In this document: piece after piece, positions 17,236-28,881 of the stretch
Position numbering within the stretch: the first letter of the stretch is position 1
Layout: each line of letters opens with the position of its first letter
Assembly (NCBI RefSeq): GCF_031453975.1
Contig: NZ_JAVDPW010000001.1
Span: 248,001-312,000, forward strand
From: Inquilinus ginsengisoli_A
GTDB lineage: Bacteria; Pseudomonadota; Alphaproteobacteria; DSM-16000; Inquilinaceae
Direction: 5' to 3'
DNA: 64,000 nucleotides
Position numbers and translations under genes: made by a program
The notes under the pieces: model-generated
Told to the model about the DNA's origin: nothing
The model's database searches: none
Seen by the model: only the letters and a program-made list of their open reading frames with translations

Positions 17236-17604
17236 GTGGCACGTATTGCCGGCGTCAATATCCCGACCCAGAAGCGCGTCCTGATCGCGCTCACCTATAT
17301 CCATGGGATCGGCCGCCATGCCTCGCAGACGATCATCGACAAGCTCGGCATCCCGGCCGACCGTCGCGTCAGCGAGCTGACCGAAGACGAGATCCTGCGC
17401 ATCCGCGAGTCGATCGACGCCGACTACACGGTCGAAGGCGATCTGCGCCGCGAGACGGCGATGAACATCAAGCGCCTGATGGACCTCGGCTGCTACCGCG
17501 GCCTGCGTCACCGCAAGGGCCTGCCGGTCCGCGGCCAGCGCACCCACACCAATGCGCGTACCCGCAAGGGCCCGGCGCGGCCCATCGCGGGCAAGAAGAA
17601 GTAA
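17236..17604 (+). CDS. rpsM: 30S ribosomal protein S13
   Basis: A 122-residue S13 protein, located in the 30S head where it contacts 16S rRNA, the P-site tRNA and the 50S bridges. The N-terminus MARIAGVNIPTQKRVLIALTYIHGIG and the basic tail RTHTNARTRKGPARPIAGKKK are unmistakable. It starts with GTG behind an AAGGAGAG ribosome binding site. It is the first gene of the four-gene alpha operon here; secY and adk, its usual upstream neighbours, are missing. Confidence 0.98.
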   Translation: MARIAGVNIPTQKRVLIALTYIHGIGRHASQTIIDKLGIPADRRVSELTEDEILRIRESIDADYTVEGDLRRETAMNIKRLMDLGCYRGLRHRKGLPVRGQRTHTNARTRKGPARPIAGKKK

Positions 17605-17622
17605 TCGGAAGGCGAGCGAACC

Positions 17623-18027
17623 ATGGCCAAGCCAGCAGCTGCCACCGCGAACGCCCGTCTGCGTCGTCGCGAGCGCAAGAACATCACCTCGGGCGTCGCC
17701 CACGTGAACTCGTCCTTCAACAACACGGTGATCACCATCACCGACGCGCAGGGCAACGCCATTGCCTGGTCGTCGGCCGGTGGCATGGGCTTCAAGGGCA
17801 GCCGCAAGTCGACGCCCTACGCCGCCCAGATGGCCGCCGAGGATGCCGGCCGCAAGGCGCAGGAACACGGCATGCGCGTGCTCGAGATCAACGTGAAGGG
17901 CCCCGGCTCCGGCCGTGAGAGCGCGCTCCGCGCCCTGCAGTCGGTCGGCTTCCAGATCACCTCGATCCGCGACGTCACGCCGATCCCGCACAACGGCGTC
18001 CGCCCGCGCAAGAAGCGTCGCGTCTAA
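17623..18027 (+). CDS. rpsK: 30S ribosomal protein S11
   Basis: A 134-residue S11, a platform protein of the 30S subunit. It is recognised by NITSGVAHVNSSFNNTVITITDAQGNAIAWSSAGGMGFKGSRKSTPYAAQMAAEDA and the C-terminal DVTPIPHNGVRPRKKRRV. It follows rpsM after 18 bases. The usual S4 gene (rpsD) is not between rpsK and rpoA, which is normal for many alphaproteobacteria. A strong stem-loop with a short U-run follows before rpoA. Confidence 0.98.
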   Translation: MAKPAAATANARLRRRERKNITSGVAHVNSSFNNTVITITDAQGNAIAWSSAGGMGFKGSRKSTPYAAQMAAEDAGRKAQEHGMRVLEINVKGPGSGRESALRALQSVGFQITSIRDVTPIPHNGVRPRKKRRV

Positions 18028-18037
18028 TCAGGGCATC

Positions 18038-18094
18038 CGGCCCGTCAGCACCGTCCCGGATCTCCGGGGCGGGGCCGACGGGCCGATGTCTTTT
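18038..18094 (+). terminator. Attenuator-like stem-loop between rpsK and rpoA
   Basis: An outer 9 bp stem (CGGCCCGTC with GACGGGCCG) encloses an inner 9 bp stem (CCGTCCCGG with CCGGGGCGG, one G-U) and an ATCT loop. TCTTTT follows within a few bases. It sits in the 196 bp gap inside the operon, so it could act as partial terminator, processing site or messenger stabiliser that sets rpoA level relative to ribosomal proteins. Confidence 0.5.
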
Positions 18095-18223
18095 CGGGTT
18101 TCAGCCGGCCGATCCGGGATAGGACCACTGGCCACAGGGTCCACGCATGGGATCGGAAGGGGGTTTCGGCCCCCGCCGGTGTTTTGGCCGTATCCGGCCG
18201 TCCGTGGCAGAACAGGATGATTG

Positions 18224-19246
<1,023 letters not shown>

Positions 19247-19352
19247 TCGGCTGACGAGAAGTGCCTAAGCCCGCCGTTCTCTCCCAGCTGGGGAGGCGGC
19301 GGGTCCCGCCATCGGACCCCCGCCGGGGGCCATGCCTTGAGGAGAGACCGCC

Positions 19353-19793
19353 ATGCGTCACGGCGTTTCCGGACGTAAGTTCAGCCGCACCAGCAGCCAC
19401 CGCAAGGCGATGTTCGCCAACATGGCGGCGGCGCTGATCACCCATGAGCAGATCAAGACCACCCTGCCGAAGGCGAAGGATCTTCGCCCGATCGTCGAGA
19501 AGCTGATCACCCTCGGCAAGAAGGGTGGCCTCGCCAACCGCCGCCTGGCCTACGCGCAGCTGCGCGACGACGAGGTGGTGTCCAAGCTGTTCTCGACCAT
19601 CGCCGAGCGCTACAAGACCCGCGAAGGCGGCTATTCCCGCGTGCTAAAGGCCGGCTTCCGCTACGGCGATGCCGCCCCGATGGCCGTGATCGAGCTGGTC
19701 GACCGCGACCGCGCCGCCAAGGGCTCCGCCGACAAGGCCCGCGACGCCGAGCTGAAGGCCGCGGCCGCCGAGGCCGAGGGCGCCGACGCCTGA
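19353..19793 (+). CDS. rplQ: 50S ribosomal protein L17
   Basis: A 146-residue L17 beginning MRHGVSGRKFSRTSSHRKAMFANMAAALITHEQIKTT, with an Ala/Glu-rich tail after residue 125 (AKGSADKARDAELKAAAAEAEGADA) that is common in alphaproteobacteria. An AGGAGAG ribosome binding site precedes the ATG. It ends the alpha operon and is followed by a textbook intrinsic terminator. Confidence 0.98.
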   Translation: MRHGVSGRKFSRTSSHRKAMFANMAAALITHEQIKTTLPKAKDLRPIVEKLITLGKKGGLANRRLAYAQLRDDEVVSKLFSTIAERYKTREGGYSRVLKAGFRYGDAAPMAVIELVDRDRAAKGSADKARDAELKAAAAEAEGADA

Positions 19794-19822
19794 TCGGCCG
19801 CTGAAGCGACAAGAGACGGATC

Positions 19823-19849
19823 AAGGCCCGGCGCAAGCCGGGCCTTTTT
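19823..19849 (+). terminator. Intrinsic terminator of the alpha operon
   Basis: AAGGCCCGGC, a GCAA tetraloop and the exact complement are followed by a T-run, 30 bases after the rplQ stop. This is the clearest rho-independent terminator in the window. Confidence 0.92.
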
Positions 19850-19877
19850 CGTTGCCGATCGGGTGCGGCGTCCGGGC

Positions 19878-21494
19878 CTATCGAAGCGGCAGGGCCTGGA
19901 CGCTGATGATCGGGGTCCAGAAGCCGCATTTGTGGTCGGCGGCGAAGGCGAATGTCGGCTTCTGCCGCTCCGCCAGCGATTGGATGGCGGTCTGGCCGGA
20001 CCCGATCGGGGTCCAGGACGGAACGCCCAGGCCGTTGGGGTCGCCGCGTCTCGCGAAATTCGTCCAGTAGCGCACCATCGACCGGGCCAGCGCCTGCTCG
20101 ACCGGCGTCAGGGGGGCGGCCTGGCTGCCATTGGCGGGCTGGACGAACCGATCGAACACGAACGGGATCTCGCTGGCATGCGCCGCGGCGTAGGGGAAGC
20201 TGACCGGCGGCAGGAAGATCTGGGGGGCACTCTCGTCGGCGAACTCGTATTGGAACACCGGGGCGAACCGTGCCGCCGCCGCGCCGGCGCGAAGCGTGTT
20301 GCACGAGAAGATCGCGTCGGTCTCGAGCGTCGCGAGGGCAAGATCCGGGCTGGGGAACCCGGTCAGCGGATACTGGGCGAGAACCGGGGTGGCGATGCTG
20401 GGAAGCGACCCATTGACGAACCCGGCAAAGCCCGCTGCGGTCAGCGGCGCCCCGGCCAGGTCGAACTGGCCCGCGACGAACAGCCTGCCTTCGTCGTGGT
20501 TGGAGCCGAGCATGAGCGGAACCCGGCTGAAATTGCCGGTCTTCAGGGCGACGTCGAGGGATTGCGGCAGCACCATGCCATCCAGGATGGTGGTCCTGAA
20601 GGCCACACCGGCCTGGTTCGCCAGGATGGTCTCGACCGGGAGCCGGCGCAGGCAGGCGGCCGATTGATCGGTGCAACCCGTCTGCGTGGCGAAGGCGGTT
20701 CCCAGGGCCTGGGCCTGGGCGAGGGTCGGAAGGATCAGCCCATAGGCGCCGCTCTGATCGATCGCCCGCGCGAACAGCCCCCGGGCTCCTGGCGAGACCA
20801 GATTCGACAGGACGCTCTGCCCGCCGGCGGATTCCCCGAACATGGTGACGTTGCGCGGATCGCCGCCGAAGCCGGCGATGTTGTCCCGCACCCAGCGCAG
20901 CGCGGCCTGCTGGTCGAGTAGGCCGTAGTTGACGGCGGGATGGCCCTCGGCCTCCAGGGCGGGGTGGGCGAGGAACCCGAGCGCGCCCAGCCGGTAGTTG
21001 AACGTCACGACGATGACGCCCTCGTTCACCAGCCGCGCCGGGTTGAAATCGTCGCTTTCGCCCTGGTTCAGGCTGCCGCGATGGATCCACACCATGACCG
21101 GAAGATAGGGGCGTCCCGGGATGGCGCCGTGGGGCGCGAACACGTTCAGGAACAGGCAGTCCTCGGTCGTGCTCGGCGTCCCGAACGCTGACGCCGTCTG
21201 CGGGCAATGGGGGCCGAAGGCATTGGCGATGGTGGTGCCGAACGCGGCCTCGAGCGGCTGCGGCGGCTGCCAGCGCAGGGCGCCGACCGGCGGCCGGGCA
21301 TAGCGCATCCCCAAGAATTGCTTGAAGTCCTGGGTTTCCTGCCCGATCGCCAGCCCATGCTGAAGGATGGCCAGGGTCGGCACCGTGGCGGCCTCGGCCT
21401 GCCGCGGGGCCGGTATTCCGGCCGCCGCGACCGCGATGGCGGCCGCCAGCGACCGCAAAAGCGCGCGGAAGCGCCGCGCCAAGGTCTTGATCAC
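19878..21494 (-). CDS. Type B carboxylesterase/lipase family protein, exported
   Basis: A 538-residue secreted esterase. The start is a GTG with a GGGGAG ribosome binding site, giving a signal peptide (MIKTLARRFRALLRSLAAAIAVAAAG) cut near QAEA. The nucleophile Ser is in VTMFGESAGGQSV, the acid in MLGSNHDEGRLF and the His in AAAHASEIPFVFDRF, so the triad looks complete. The oxyanion-hole motif, normally His-Gly-Gly-Gly, reads VWIHRGSLNQG, which is unusual. The C-terminus GFWTPIISVQALPLR is usual for bacterial members. The substrate is unknown. It is convergent with the alpha operon and divergent from a DUF427 gene. Confidence 0.85.
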   Translation of the reverse strand: MIKTLARRFRALLRSLAAAIAVAAAGIPAPRQAEAATVPTLAILQHGLAIGQETQDFKQFLGMRYARPPVGALRWQPPQPLEAAFGTTIANAFGPHCPQTASAFGTPSTTEDCLFLNVFAPHGAIPGRPYLPVMVWIHRGSLNQGESDDFNPARLVNEGVIVVTFNYRLGALGFLAHPALEAEGHPAVNYGLLDQQAALRWVRDNIAGFGGDPRNVTMFGESAGGQSVLSNLVSPGARGLFARAIDQSGAYGLILPTLAQAQALGTAFATQTGCTDQSAACLRRLPVETILANQAGVAFRTTILDGMVLPQSLDVALKTGNFSRVPLMLGSNHDEGRLFVAGQFDLAGAPLTAAGFAGFVNGSLPSIATPVLAQYPLTGFPSPDLALATLETDAIFSCNTLRAGAAAARFAPVFQYEFADESAPQIFLPPVSFPYAAAHASEIPFVFDRFVQPANGSQAAPLTPVEQALARSMVRYWTNFARRGDPNGLGVPSWTPIGSGQTAIQSLAERQKPTFAFAADHKCGFWTPIISVQALPLR

Positions 21495-21730
21495 CGCAAT
21501 AATTCTCCCCTTCCGACTCTCGAATCCCAATGCGATTCACCGGAAGGATGAAATCGTCGAATTGCGGATGTGTGTCAGATCGGAGATCGATGGCTACCGA
21601 CGCAATCAAGCCTGCGGGCGGCCGAAACGACCGTTTGGGAATGTCCAGGACTTCGGGCCGGGTCTTTGACTCCGATGATCGGGCCTTGCCGAAGGGAGAT
21701 CGGGCTCCAACCTCTCCCGGAGACAACGAA

Positions 21731-22027
21731 ATGGAGCATCCGATGGCGCGCGCGGTCTGGAACGGGGTGGTGCTGGCGGACAGCGACACCTATGAACTGG
21801 TCGAGGGCAATGTCTACTTCCCGCCGGACTCGGTGCGGAAGGATGTGCTGCGGCCCAGCCCGACCCACAGCACCTGCCCGTGGAAGGGCGAGGCCAGCTA
21901 CTACACGGTCGAGGCCGGTGGCGCCGAGAACAAGGACGCCGCCTGGTTCTACCCCGACCCGAAGCCCGAGGCAGCGCGGATCAAGGATCATGTCGCCTTC
22001 TGGCGCGGCGTGACGGTCGAGCGCTGA
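21731..22027 (+). CDS. DUF427 domain-containing protein
   Basis: A 98-residue protein covering one DUF427 domain (RAVWNGVVLADSDTYELVEGNVYFPPDSV, then THSTCPWKGEASYYTVEAGGAENKDAAWFYPDPKPEAARIKDHVAFW). The family is widespread, folds as a small beta-tent-like domain and has no firmly known role. A GGAG ribosome binding site 8 bases before the ATG supports the start. It stands between the divergent carboxylesterase and the Deg-type protease and may be cotranscribed with the latter across a 134 bp gap. Confidence 0.83.
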   Translation: MEHPMARAVWNGVVLADSDTYELVEGNVYFPPDSVRKDVLRPSPTHSTCPWKGEASYYTVEAGGAENKDAAWFYPDPKPEAARIKDHVAFWRGVTVER

Positions 22028-22161
22028 GCGTTCCGCAGAGACCCTTCCTCCAAGACCTTCCTCCACGCGACGTACCGGCGCGTTGCCGTCGGGCCTCTCC
22101 CTCGGCTAGACCGGTCCGTCGCCTCTGGTGAGGGGTACCGATGATGGCGGATGGAGGAGTG

Positions 22162-23565
<1,404 letters not shown>

Positions 23566-23626
23566 CGGTTGCCCTGTTGTCCTGCCGCTGAAATGATCCG
23601 CGCCTGATTCGGGCAAGGGGACCAGA

Positions 23627-24478
23627 ATGGTGGCGGCATTTTCGAGCGGCGACCTGCTGCGGCGGGCCTTCGGCTGGAGCCTGGGGCATCCCGGCGCGCT
23701 GGCGCGCGTGGCGGCGCCGGCCATCGTCTTCGCCGCCATCCTCCGCCTGGCCATCGGCCAGCTCTGGGGCGACGAGATCGTGGCCATGATGGCGACCGGC
23801 GAGCCCTCCGGCCCCGCCATGCTGGCCGGGCTGCTGTACGGGGTGGTGCTGCTGCTCGCCGTCGCCTTGATCGCGGTGTCGTGGCACCGCTACGTGCTGC
23901 GCGGCGAGATCGTCCCGTTCCCGGCCGATGCGGCGACGCTGCGCTTCGCCCTCTACCAGATCTGGCTCGGTGCCCTCGGCATCGCCACGGTGATGGTCGC
24001 GCTGATCATCCTGTCGCTGGTCTTCGGCGCCGTGGGCGGACCGTCGGTGATGCAGTCCTTCGCCGCCGGCGGTGGCCTGGCGGGCGGGCTGTGGTCGGCC
24101 CTGGCGACGACCGTCCTGGTCACCGCCGTCATGACCGTGCCGTTCGCCTTCTACGGGCTGGTCCTGCCGGCCACCGCGATCGGCGATCGCGGGCTGGTCG
24201 CCGGCGAAAGCCGCCGGCTGCTGCGCGGGCATCGCATCGCCGGCCTGGTGGCGCTGATCGCGACCTCGGTGTTGAGCCTGGTGATTTCCCTGGCCGTCGG
24301 CTACGCGCTCGATGCGATCCTGCCGGAGGGCGATGGCTTCGGGGTTGCCGAGATCGTGGGCGAACTGGTGGCGCTGGCCCTGGTGGCGTTCGAGACCAGC
24401 CTCGTCGCCGGCGTGCTGTCGGAACTGTACCGCGACCTGCGGCTGCCGGAACTGGCCCGCGGAACCGCCCCGGACTGA
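23627..24478 (+). CDS. Polytopic membrane protein of unknown function
   Basis: A 283-residue protein with about six hydrophobic helices (for example AMLAGLLYGVVLLLAVALIAVSWHRYVL, ALGIATVMVALIILSLVFGAVGG and GLVALIATSVLSLVISLAVGYAL). The N-terminal DLLRRAFGWSLGHPGALARVAAPAIVF and the WHRYVLRGE segment resemble membrane domains found in glycerophosphodiesterase-like or YciC-like proteins, but I do not recognise a specific family. It lies 61 bp after the protease gene. A strong palindrome covers its stop codon. Confidence 0.6.
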   Translation: MVAAFSSGDLLRRAFGWSLGHPGALARVAAPAIVFAAILRLAIGQLWGDEIVAMMATGEPSGPAMLAGLLYGVVLLLAVALIAVSWHRYVLRGEIVPFPADAATLRFALYQIWLGALGIATVMVALIILSLVFGAVGGPSVMQSFAAGGGLAGGLWSALATTVLVTAVMTVPFAFYGLVLPATAIGDRGLVAGESRRLLRGHRIAGLVALIATSVLSLVISLAVGYALDAILPEGDGFGVAEIVGELVALALVAFETSLVAGVLSELYRDLRLPELARGTAPD

Positions 24479-24490
24479 TCCGGGGCGGTT
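24463..24490. terminator. Bidirectional terminator between a membrane protein gene and the RND gene
   Basis: AACCGCCCCGGA and its exact complement form a 12 bp stem with a CTGA loop that contains the upstream gene's stop codon. The stem ends in AA/TT on both sides. It lies between two convergent genes. Confidence 0.75.
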
Positions 24491-24496
24491 GTCGCG

Positions 24497-27400
24497 TCAG
24501 GCGGCCGGGGTGGCCTCCGGCTTCGGCGCCGCCGGCTTGCGCCGCGACACCGCCGCGCCGAGCCAGCGGCAGACCACGTAGAACATCGGCGTGAACATCA
24601 GGCCGAACACGGTCACGCCGATCATGCCCGAGAACACCGCCGTGCCCAGCGACCGGCGCATCTCGTAGCCGGCGCCCGTCGCGATCACCAGCGGCACCAC
24701 GCCGAAGATGAAGGCGAAGGAGGTCATCAGGATCGGCCGCAGCCGGGTGCGCGCGGCATCGACCGCGGCCTGCTGCCGGGTGTCGCCCGCGGCCTCCGCC
24801 TGGCGGGCGAACTCCACGATCAGGATCGCGTTCTTCGCCGCCAGGCCGATCAGCACGACGAAGCCGATCTGGGCCAGGATGTTCACGTCGTACCCCCGGA
24901 TCAGCAGGCCGGTGACGGCGGCGAGCAGGCACATCGGCACGATCAGGATGACCGAGAGCGGCAGGGTCCAGCTTTCATACTGTGCCGCCAGCAGCAGGAA
25001 GACGAACACCACCGAGGCGACGAACACCAGCATGCCGGTGTTGCCCGCCAGCTTCTGCTGCAGCGCGATTTCGGTCCATTCGAAGCCGAAGCCCGGCGGC
25101 AGGGTGTCGGCGGCGACCTTCTCCATCGCATCCAGGGCGAAGCCGGTGGAATAGCCCGGCGCGGCCGCGCCCTGGACCTCGGCAGCGGGGTACAGGTTGT
25201 AGCGCGGCACGCGATAGGCGCCGGTCTCGTTGCGGAAGCTGGCCACGGCGCTCAGCGGCACCATCCCGCCGCTGTCGCTGCGGGTCTTGTAGTTGCCGAC
25301 GTCGCGCAGGTTCACCCGGAACTTGCCGTCGGCCTGGGCGGTGACGCGGAAGGTGCGGCCGAGATAGTTGAAGTCGTTGACGTAGGACGAGCCGAGATAG
25401 ATCTCCAGCGCCTCGAACACGCGGGAGGCGGGCACGCCCAGCATCTCGGCCTTCACCCGGTCGATGTCGGCATACAGCTTCGGCGTCCGGGTGTTGAACA
25501 GCGAGAACACGCCGGCCAGCCCCGGGACCTGGTTGGCCGCGGCCACCACCTCCTGCGTCGCGGCGTCGAGCGCGGGCAGCCCGCGGCCCAGCTTGTCCTG
25601 GATCATCAGCTTGAAGCCGCCGCCCGTGCCGATGCCGCGGACGGGCGGGGGCTGGATGGTGATGATGAAGGCATCCTGGATGGCGGACAGGCGTTTGCCG
25701 AGATCGGCCTGGATCGCGTCGGCCGTCTGCCCCTTGGGGTCGCGCTCGGCGAAGGGCAGGAACGGCGAGAAGACGGCGCCGGCGTTGGAGGCGTTGGTGA
25801 AGGTGGCGCCGTCGAAGCCGGCGAAGGCCACGGCGTGGGCGACGCCCGGCGTCTCCGTGACGATCTTGGCCACCTGCTTGACCACGGCGTCGGTGCGCGC
25901 CAGGGACGAGCCCGGCGGCAGCTGGATGACGGTGATCAGATAGCCCTGGTCCTGCTGCGGGATGAAGCCGGTCGGGGCGCGGCCGAACTGGACGCCGGTC
26001 AGGGCGATCAGCCCGACATAGGCCACCAGCATCACCACCGAGAAGCGTATGAACTGGCGGGTCAGGCCGCCATAGCCGAGCGACAGCCGGTCGAAGAACC
26101 AGTTGAAGCCGCGGAAGAAGGCGGTGATCGGCCGGAACAGGATGAAGGTCTTGCGCCGGCTGTGGTGCTCCTCATGCGGCTTCAGCAGCAGGGCGCACAG
26201 GGCCGGGCTCAGGGTCAGCGACACGAAGGCCGAGATCACCGTCGCCGCGGCGATGGTGACTGCGAACTGGCGGAAGAACTGGCCGGTGATGCCGGAGATC
26301 AGCGCCGCCGGGATGAACACGGCGCACAGCACCAGGGCGATGGCGATCAGGGCGCCGCCGACCTCGTCCATCGTCAGATGCGCGGCCTCCTTCGGCGACT
26401 TGCCCTCGCGCAGATGGCGTTCGACGTTCTCGACCACGACGATGGCGTCGTCGACCACGATGCCAATGGCCAGCACCAGGCCGAACAGCGACAGGTTGTT
26501 CAGGGAATACCCCAGCCCCGCCATCAGCATGAAGGTGCCGACCAGCGAGATCGGGATCGCCACCACCGGGATGATCGCGGCGCGCCAGGTCTGCAGGAAC
26601 ACGATCACGACGATGACCACCAGGGCCACCGCCTCCCAGATCGTCTTCTCCACCTCCTGCACCGATTCCGCGATGAAGGTGGTCGGATTGTAGACGATGT
26701 CGTAATGCACGCCCGGCGGGAAGACCTTGGACAGGTCCGCCATCGTCGCCAGCATCGAGTTCGCGGTGTCCAGCGCGTTCGTCCCGGGCTGCTGGAATAT
26801 CAGCAGCGGGATCGCCGGCTGTTGGTCGAGATAGCCGTTGGTGGTGTAGTCCTGGGCGGCCAGTTCGACCCGGGCGATGTCGCGCACCCGGGTGACGCGG
26901 CCGTCGCTGTCGGTCTTGACCACGATGTTGCCGAACTGGCGCGGGTCGGTCAGCCGGCCCAGCGTCTCGACGTTCAGCTGGTAGGCGCCCGGGTTCGGCG
27001 TCGGCGGCTGGTTCAGCACGCCGGAGGCGACCTGGACATTCTGCGCCCGCAGCGCCGCCACCACATCGCCGGCGGTCAGGTTGCGCGACTGCACCTTATC
27101 GGGGTCGAGCCAGATCCGCATCGAGTAGTCGCGGGCGCCGATGACGCGCACGTCGCCGACGCCGTGCAGGCGGGCCAGCACGTCGCGCACCTGCAGGGTG
27201 GCGTAGTTCGAGAGGTAGAGCGGGTCGCGCGAGCCGTCCGGCGAGGTGAGATGGATCACCATCAGCAGGTCCGGCGAGGACTTGTTGGTGGTGACGCCGA
27301 GCGACCGCACCTCTTCCGGCAGCCGCGGCTCGGCCACGGCGACGCGGTTCTGGACCAGCACCTGGGCGATGTCGAGGTCGGTGCCGAGCGAGAAGGTCAC

Positions 27401-27679
27401 GGTGATCGCCAACTGGCCGTCGCCGGTGGCCTGCGAGGACATGTAGAGCATGTTCTCGACGCCGTTGATCTCCTGCTCGATCGGTGTCGCCACGGTGTTG
27501 GCGACGACGTCGGCCGAGGCGCCGGGATACTGGGCGCGGACGACGACGGTGGGCGGCGCGATCTCGGGATACTGCGCCACCGGCAGGGTGAAGTAGGCTG
27601 CCGCGCCGAGCAGCACGATCAGGATCGACAGCACCGTCGCGAAGATCGGGCGGTCGATGCAGAAATGGGAGAACTTCAT
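24497..27679 (-). CDS. RND multidrug efflux permease, HAE1 family (AcrB-like)
   Basis: A 1060-residue inner-membrane proton-drug antiporter. It starts MKFSHFCIDRPIFATVLSILIVLLGAAAYFTLPVAQYPEIAPPTVVV. The first membrane block carries the proton relay AIGIVVDDAIVVVENVERHLREGKSPKEAA with paired Asp residues in helix 4, and a Lys-bearing helix lies in the second block. Porter-domain segments such as GADYSMRIWLDP-type (GARDYSMRIWLDPDKVQ) are present, and helix repeat symmetry is intact. It forms a tripartite pump with the membrane-fusion protein encoded just upstream (11 bp gap) and an outer-membrane channel encoded elsewhere. The substrate cannot be told. Confidence 0.93.
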   Translation of the reverse strand: MKFSHFCIDRPIFATVLSILIVLLGAAAYFTLPVAQYPEIAPPTVVVRAQYPGASADVVANTVATPIEQEINGVENMLYMSSQATGDGQLAITVTFSLGTDLDIAQVLVQNRVAVAEPRLPEEVRSLGVTTNKSSPDLLMVIHLTSPDGSRDPLYLSNYATLQVRDVLARLHGVGDVRVIGARDYSMRIWLDPDKVQSRNLTAGDVVAALRAQNVQVASGVLNQPPTPNPGAYQLNVETLGRLTDPRQFGNIVVKTDSDGRVTRVRDIARVELAAQDYTTNGYLDQQPAIPLLIFQQPGTNALDTANSMLATMADLSKVFPPGVHYDIVYNPTTFIAESVQEVEKTIWEAVALVVIVVIVFLQTWRAAIIPVVAIPISLVGTFMLMAGLGYSLNNLSLFGLVLAIGIVVDDAIVVVENVERHLREGKSPKEAAHLTMDEVGGALIAIALVLCAVFIPAALISGITGQFFRQFAVTIAAATVISAFVSLTLSPALCALLLKPHEEHHSRRKTFILFRPITAFFRGFNWFFDRLSLGYGGLTRQFIRFSVVMLVAYVGLIALTGVQFGRAPTGFIPQQDQGYLITVIQLPPGSSLARTDAVVKQVAKIVTETPGVAHAVAFAGFDGATFTNASNAGAVFSPFLPFAERDPKGQTADAIQADLGKRLSAIQDAFIITIQPPPVRGIGTGGGFKLMIQDKLGRGLPALDAATQEVVAAANQVPGLAGVFSLFNTRTPKLYADIDRVKAEMLGVPASRVFEALEIYLGSSYVNDFNYLGRTFRVTAQADGKFRVNLRDVGNYKTRSDSGGMVPLSAVASFRNETGAYRVPRYNLYPAAEVQGAAAPGYSTGFALDAMEKVAADTLPPGFGFEWTEIALQQKLAGNTGMLVFVASVVFVFLLLAAQYESWTLPLSVILIVPMCLLAAVTGLLIRGYDVNILAQIGFVVLIGLAAKNAILIVEFARQAEAAGDTRQQAAVDAARTRLRPILMTSFAFIFGVVPLVIATGAGYEMRRSLGTAVFSGMIGVTVFGLMFTPMFYVVCRWLGAAVSRRKPAAPKPEATPAA

Positions 27680-27690
27680 ACCCCCCGCCC

Positions 27691-28881
27691 TCAGTTCGCG
27701 TCGTATTCGGGAACGGCCGCGATGGTGCCCGGCTGCGGCGTCACCTTGGCGCCGGGGCGGGCGCGGACCAGCCCGTTGATGATGACCTTGTCCTGCGCGG
27801 TCAGGCCGTCGCGGATGATGCGCAGGCCGCCCGGATAGGTCGGGCCGGGCCGGATGATCTTGGGCACGACCGTGTTGTCGTCCTTCACCGTCATCACCAC
27901 CCGGTTCGACTGGTCGGTCAGGATCGCGCTCTCCGGCACCAGGATCGCGTCGTATTCGTTCGATCCGGGCAGGCGCAGCCGGCCGAACTGGCCGGGGGTG
28001 ATGAACAGGTCCTTGTTGTCCAGGATGGCGCGGGCGCGGATGGTGCCGGAGCCGGGGTCGAGCCGGTTGTCGACGAAGTTCATGGTGCCGGCATGCGGCC
28101 AATCCTGCTCGTCCGGCAGCCGGGTCTGGATGATGGTGGCGTTGTCGCGGGTCGAGGGCAGCTTGCCGGCGACCACCGCGCGCTGATAGGCGAGGTAGTC
28201 GGCCTCGCTCATGTCGAACTCGAAATAGATCGGGTCCAGCGCCACGATGGTGGTCAGCAGGGTCGAGCTCGGGTCGCCGGTGACCAGGTTGCCGATGTCG
28301 ACCCGGCGGTTCGAGACCCGGCCGGACATCGGCGCCTTGACCTGGGTGAAGCCGAGATTCAGCTGTGCCGACTGCAGCGCCGCCGTGGTCTGCGCCACCG
28401 CGGCTTCCGATGCCCGCCGCTCCTGCACCGCCTGGTCGTAGGATGAGCGCGACACGTTGGACTGGGCGACCAGCGACTGGGCGCGGTCGAGCTGGACCTT
28501 GGCCAGGTCGAGCCGGGCCTGGGCGTTGGTCAGGTCGGCCTGGGCGGAATCCACGACCGCCTGGTAGGGGCGGGGGTCGATCGTGAACAGCAGGTCGCCC
28601 TGCTTGACCATGGCGCCGTCGGTGAAGTTGATCGACTGGAGGTAGCCGGAGACGCGGGCTCGCACCTCGACCGACGCCGTGGCCTCGTAGCGGCCGGTGA
28701 ACTCATCCCATTCGGTGATCTTCTGGACCAGCGGTGAGGCCACCGTGACCGGCGGGGGCGGCGGCGCAGCCTGCCCCTGGCTGCCCGATTCGTTGCAGGC
28801 GACGAGGAAAGCGGCCAGTCCCAAAGCCGTCAGGGTGCCCAACACCCGTCCTGGCCGCATCTGCAGGCGCCCGGTCATCAT
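27691..28881 (-). CDS. RND efflux periplasmic adaptor (membrane-fusion) lipoprotein
   Basis: A 396-residue AcrA-like adaptor. The signal peptide ends in a lipobox (AAFLVACNESG), so it is anchored to the inner membrane. The lipoyl/barrel-sandwich halves are VEVRARVSGYLQSINFTDGAMVKQGDLLFTIDPRPY and LGFTQVKAPMSGRVSNRRVDIGNLV, joined by a short alpha-hairpin rich in Ala, Gln and Asp. The start is one of two adjacent ATGs; the longer open frame upstream is Arg/Pro-rich and unlikely. First gene of a two-gene operon with the RND permease; no regulator gene is adjacent. Confidence 0.9.
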   Translation of the reverse strand: MMTGRLQMRPGRVLGTLTALGLAAFLVACNESGSQGQAAPPPPPVTVASPLVQKITEWDEFTGRYEATASVEVRARVSGYLQSINFTDGAMVKQGDLLFTIDPRPYQAVVDSAQADLTNAQARLDLAKVQLDRAQSLVAQSNVSRSSYDQAVQERRASEAAVAQTTAALQSAQLNLGFTQVKAPMSGRVSNRRVDIGNLVTGDPSSTLLTTIVALDPIYFEFDMSEADYLAYQRAVVAGKLPSTRDNATIIQTRLPDEQDWPHAGTMNFVDNRLDPGSGTIRARAILDNKDLFITPGQFGRLRLPGSNEYDAILVPESAILTDQSNRVVMTVKDDNTVVPKIIRPGPTYPGGLRIIRDGLTAQDKVIINGLVRARPGAKVTPQPGTIAAVPEYDAN

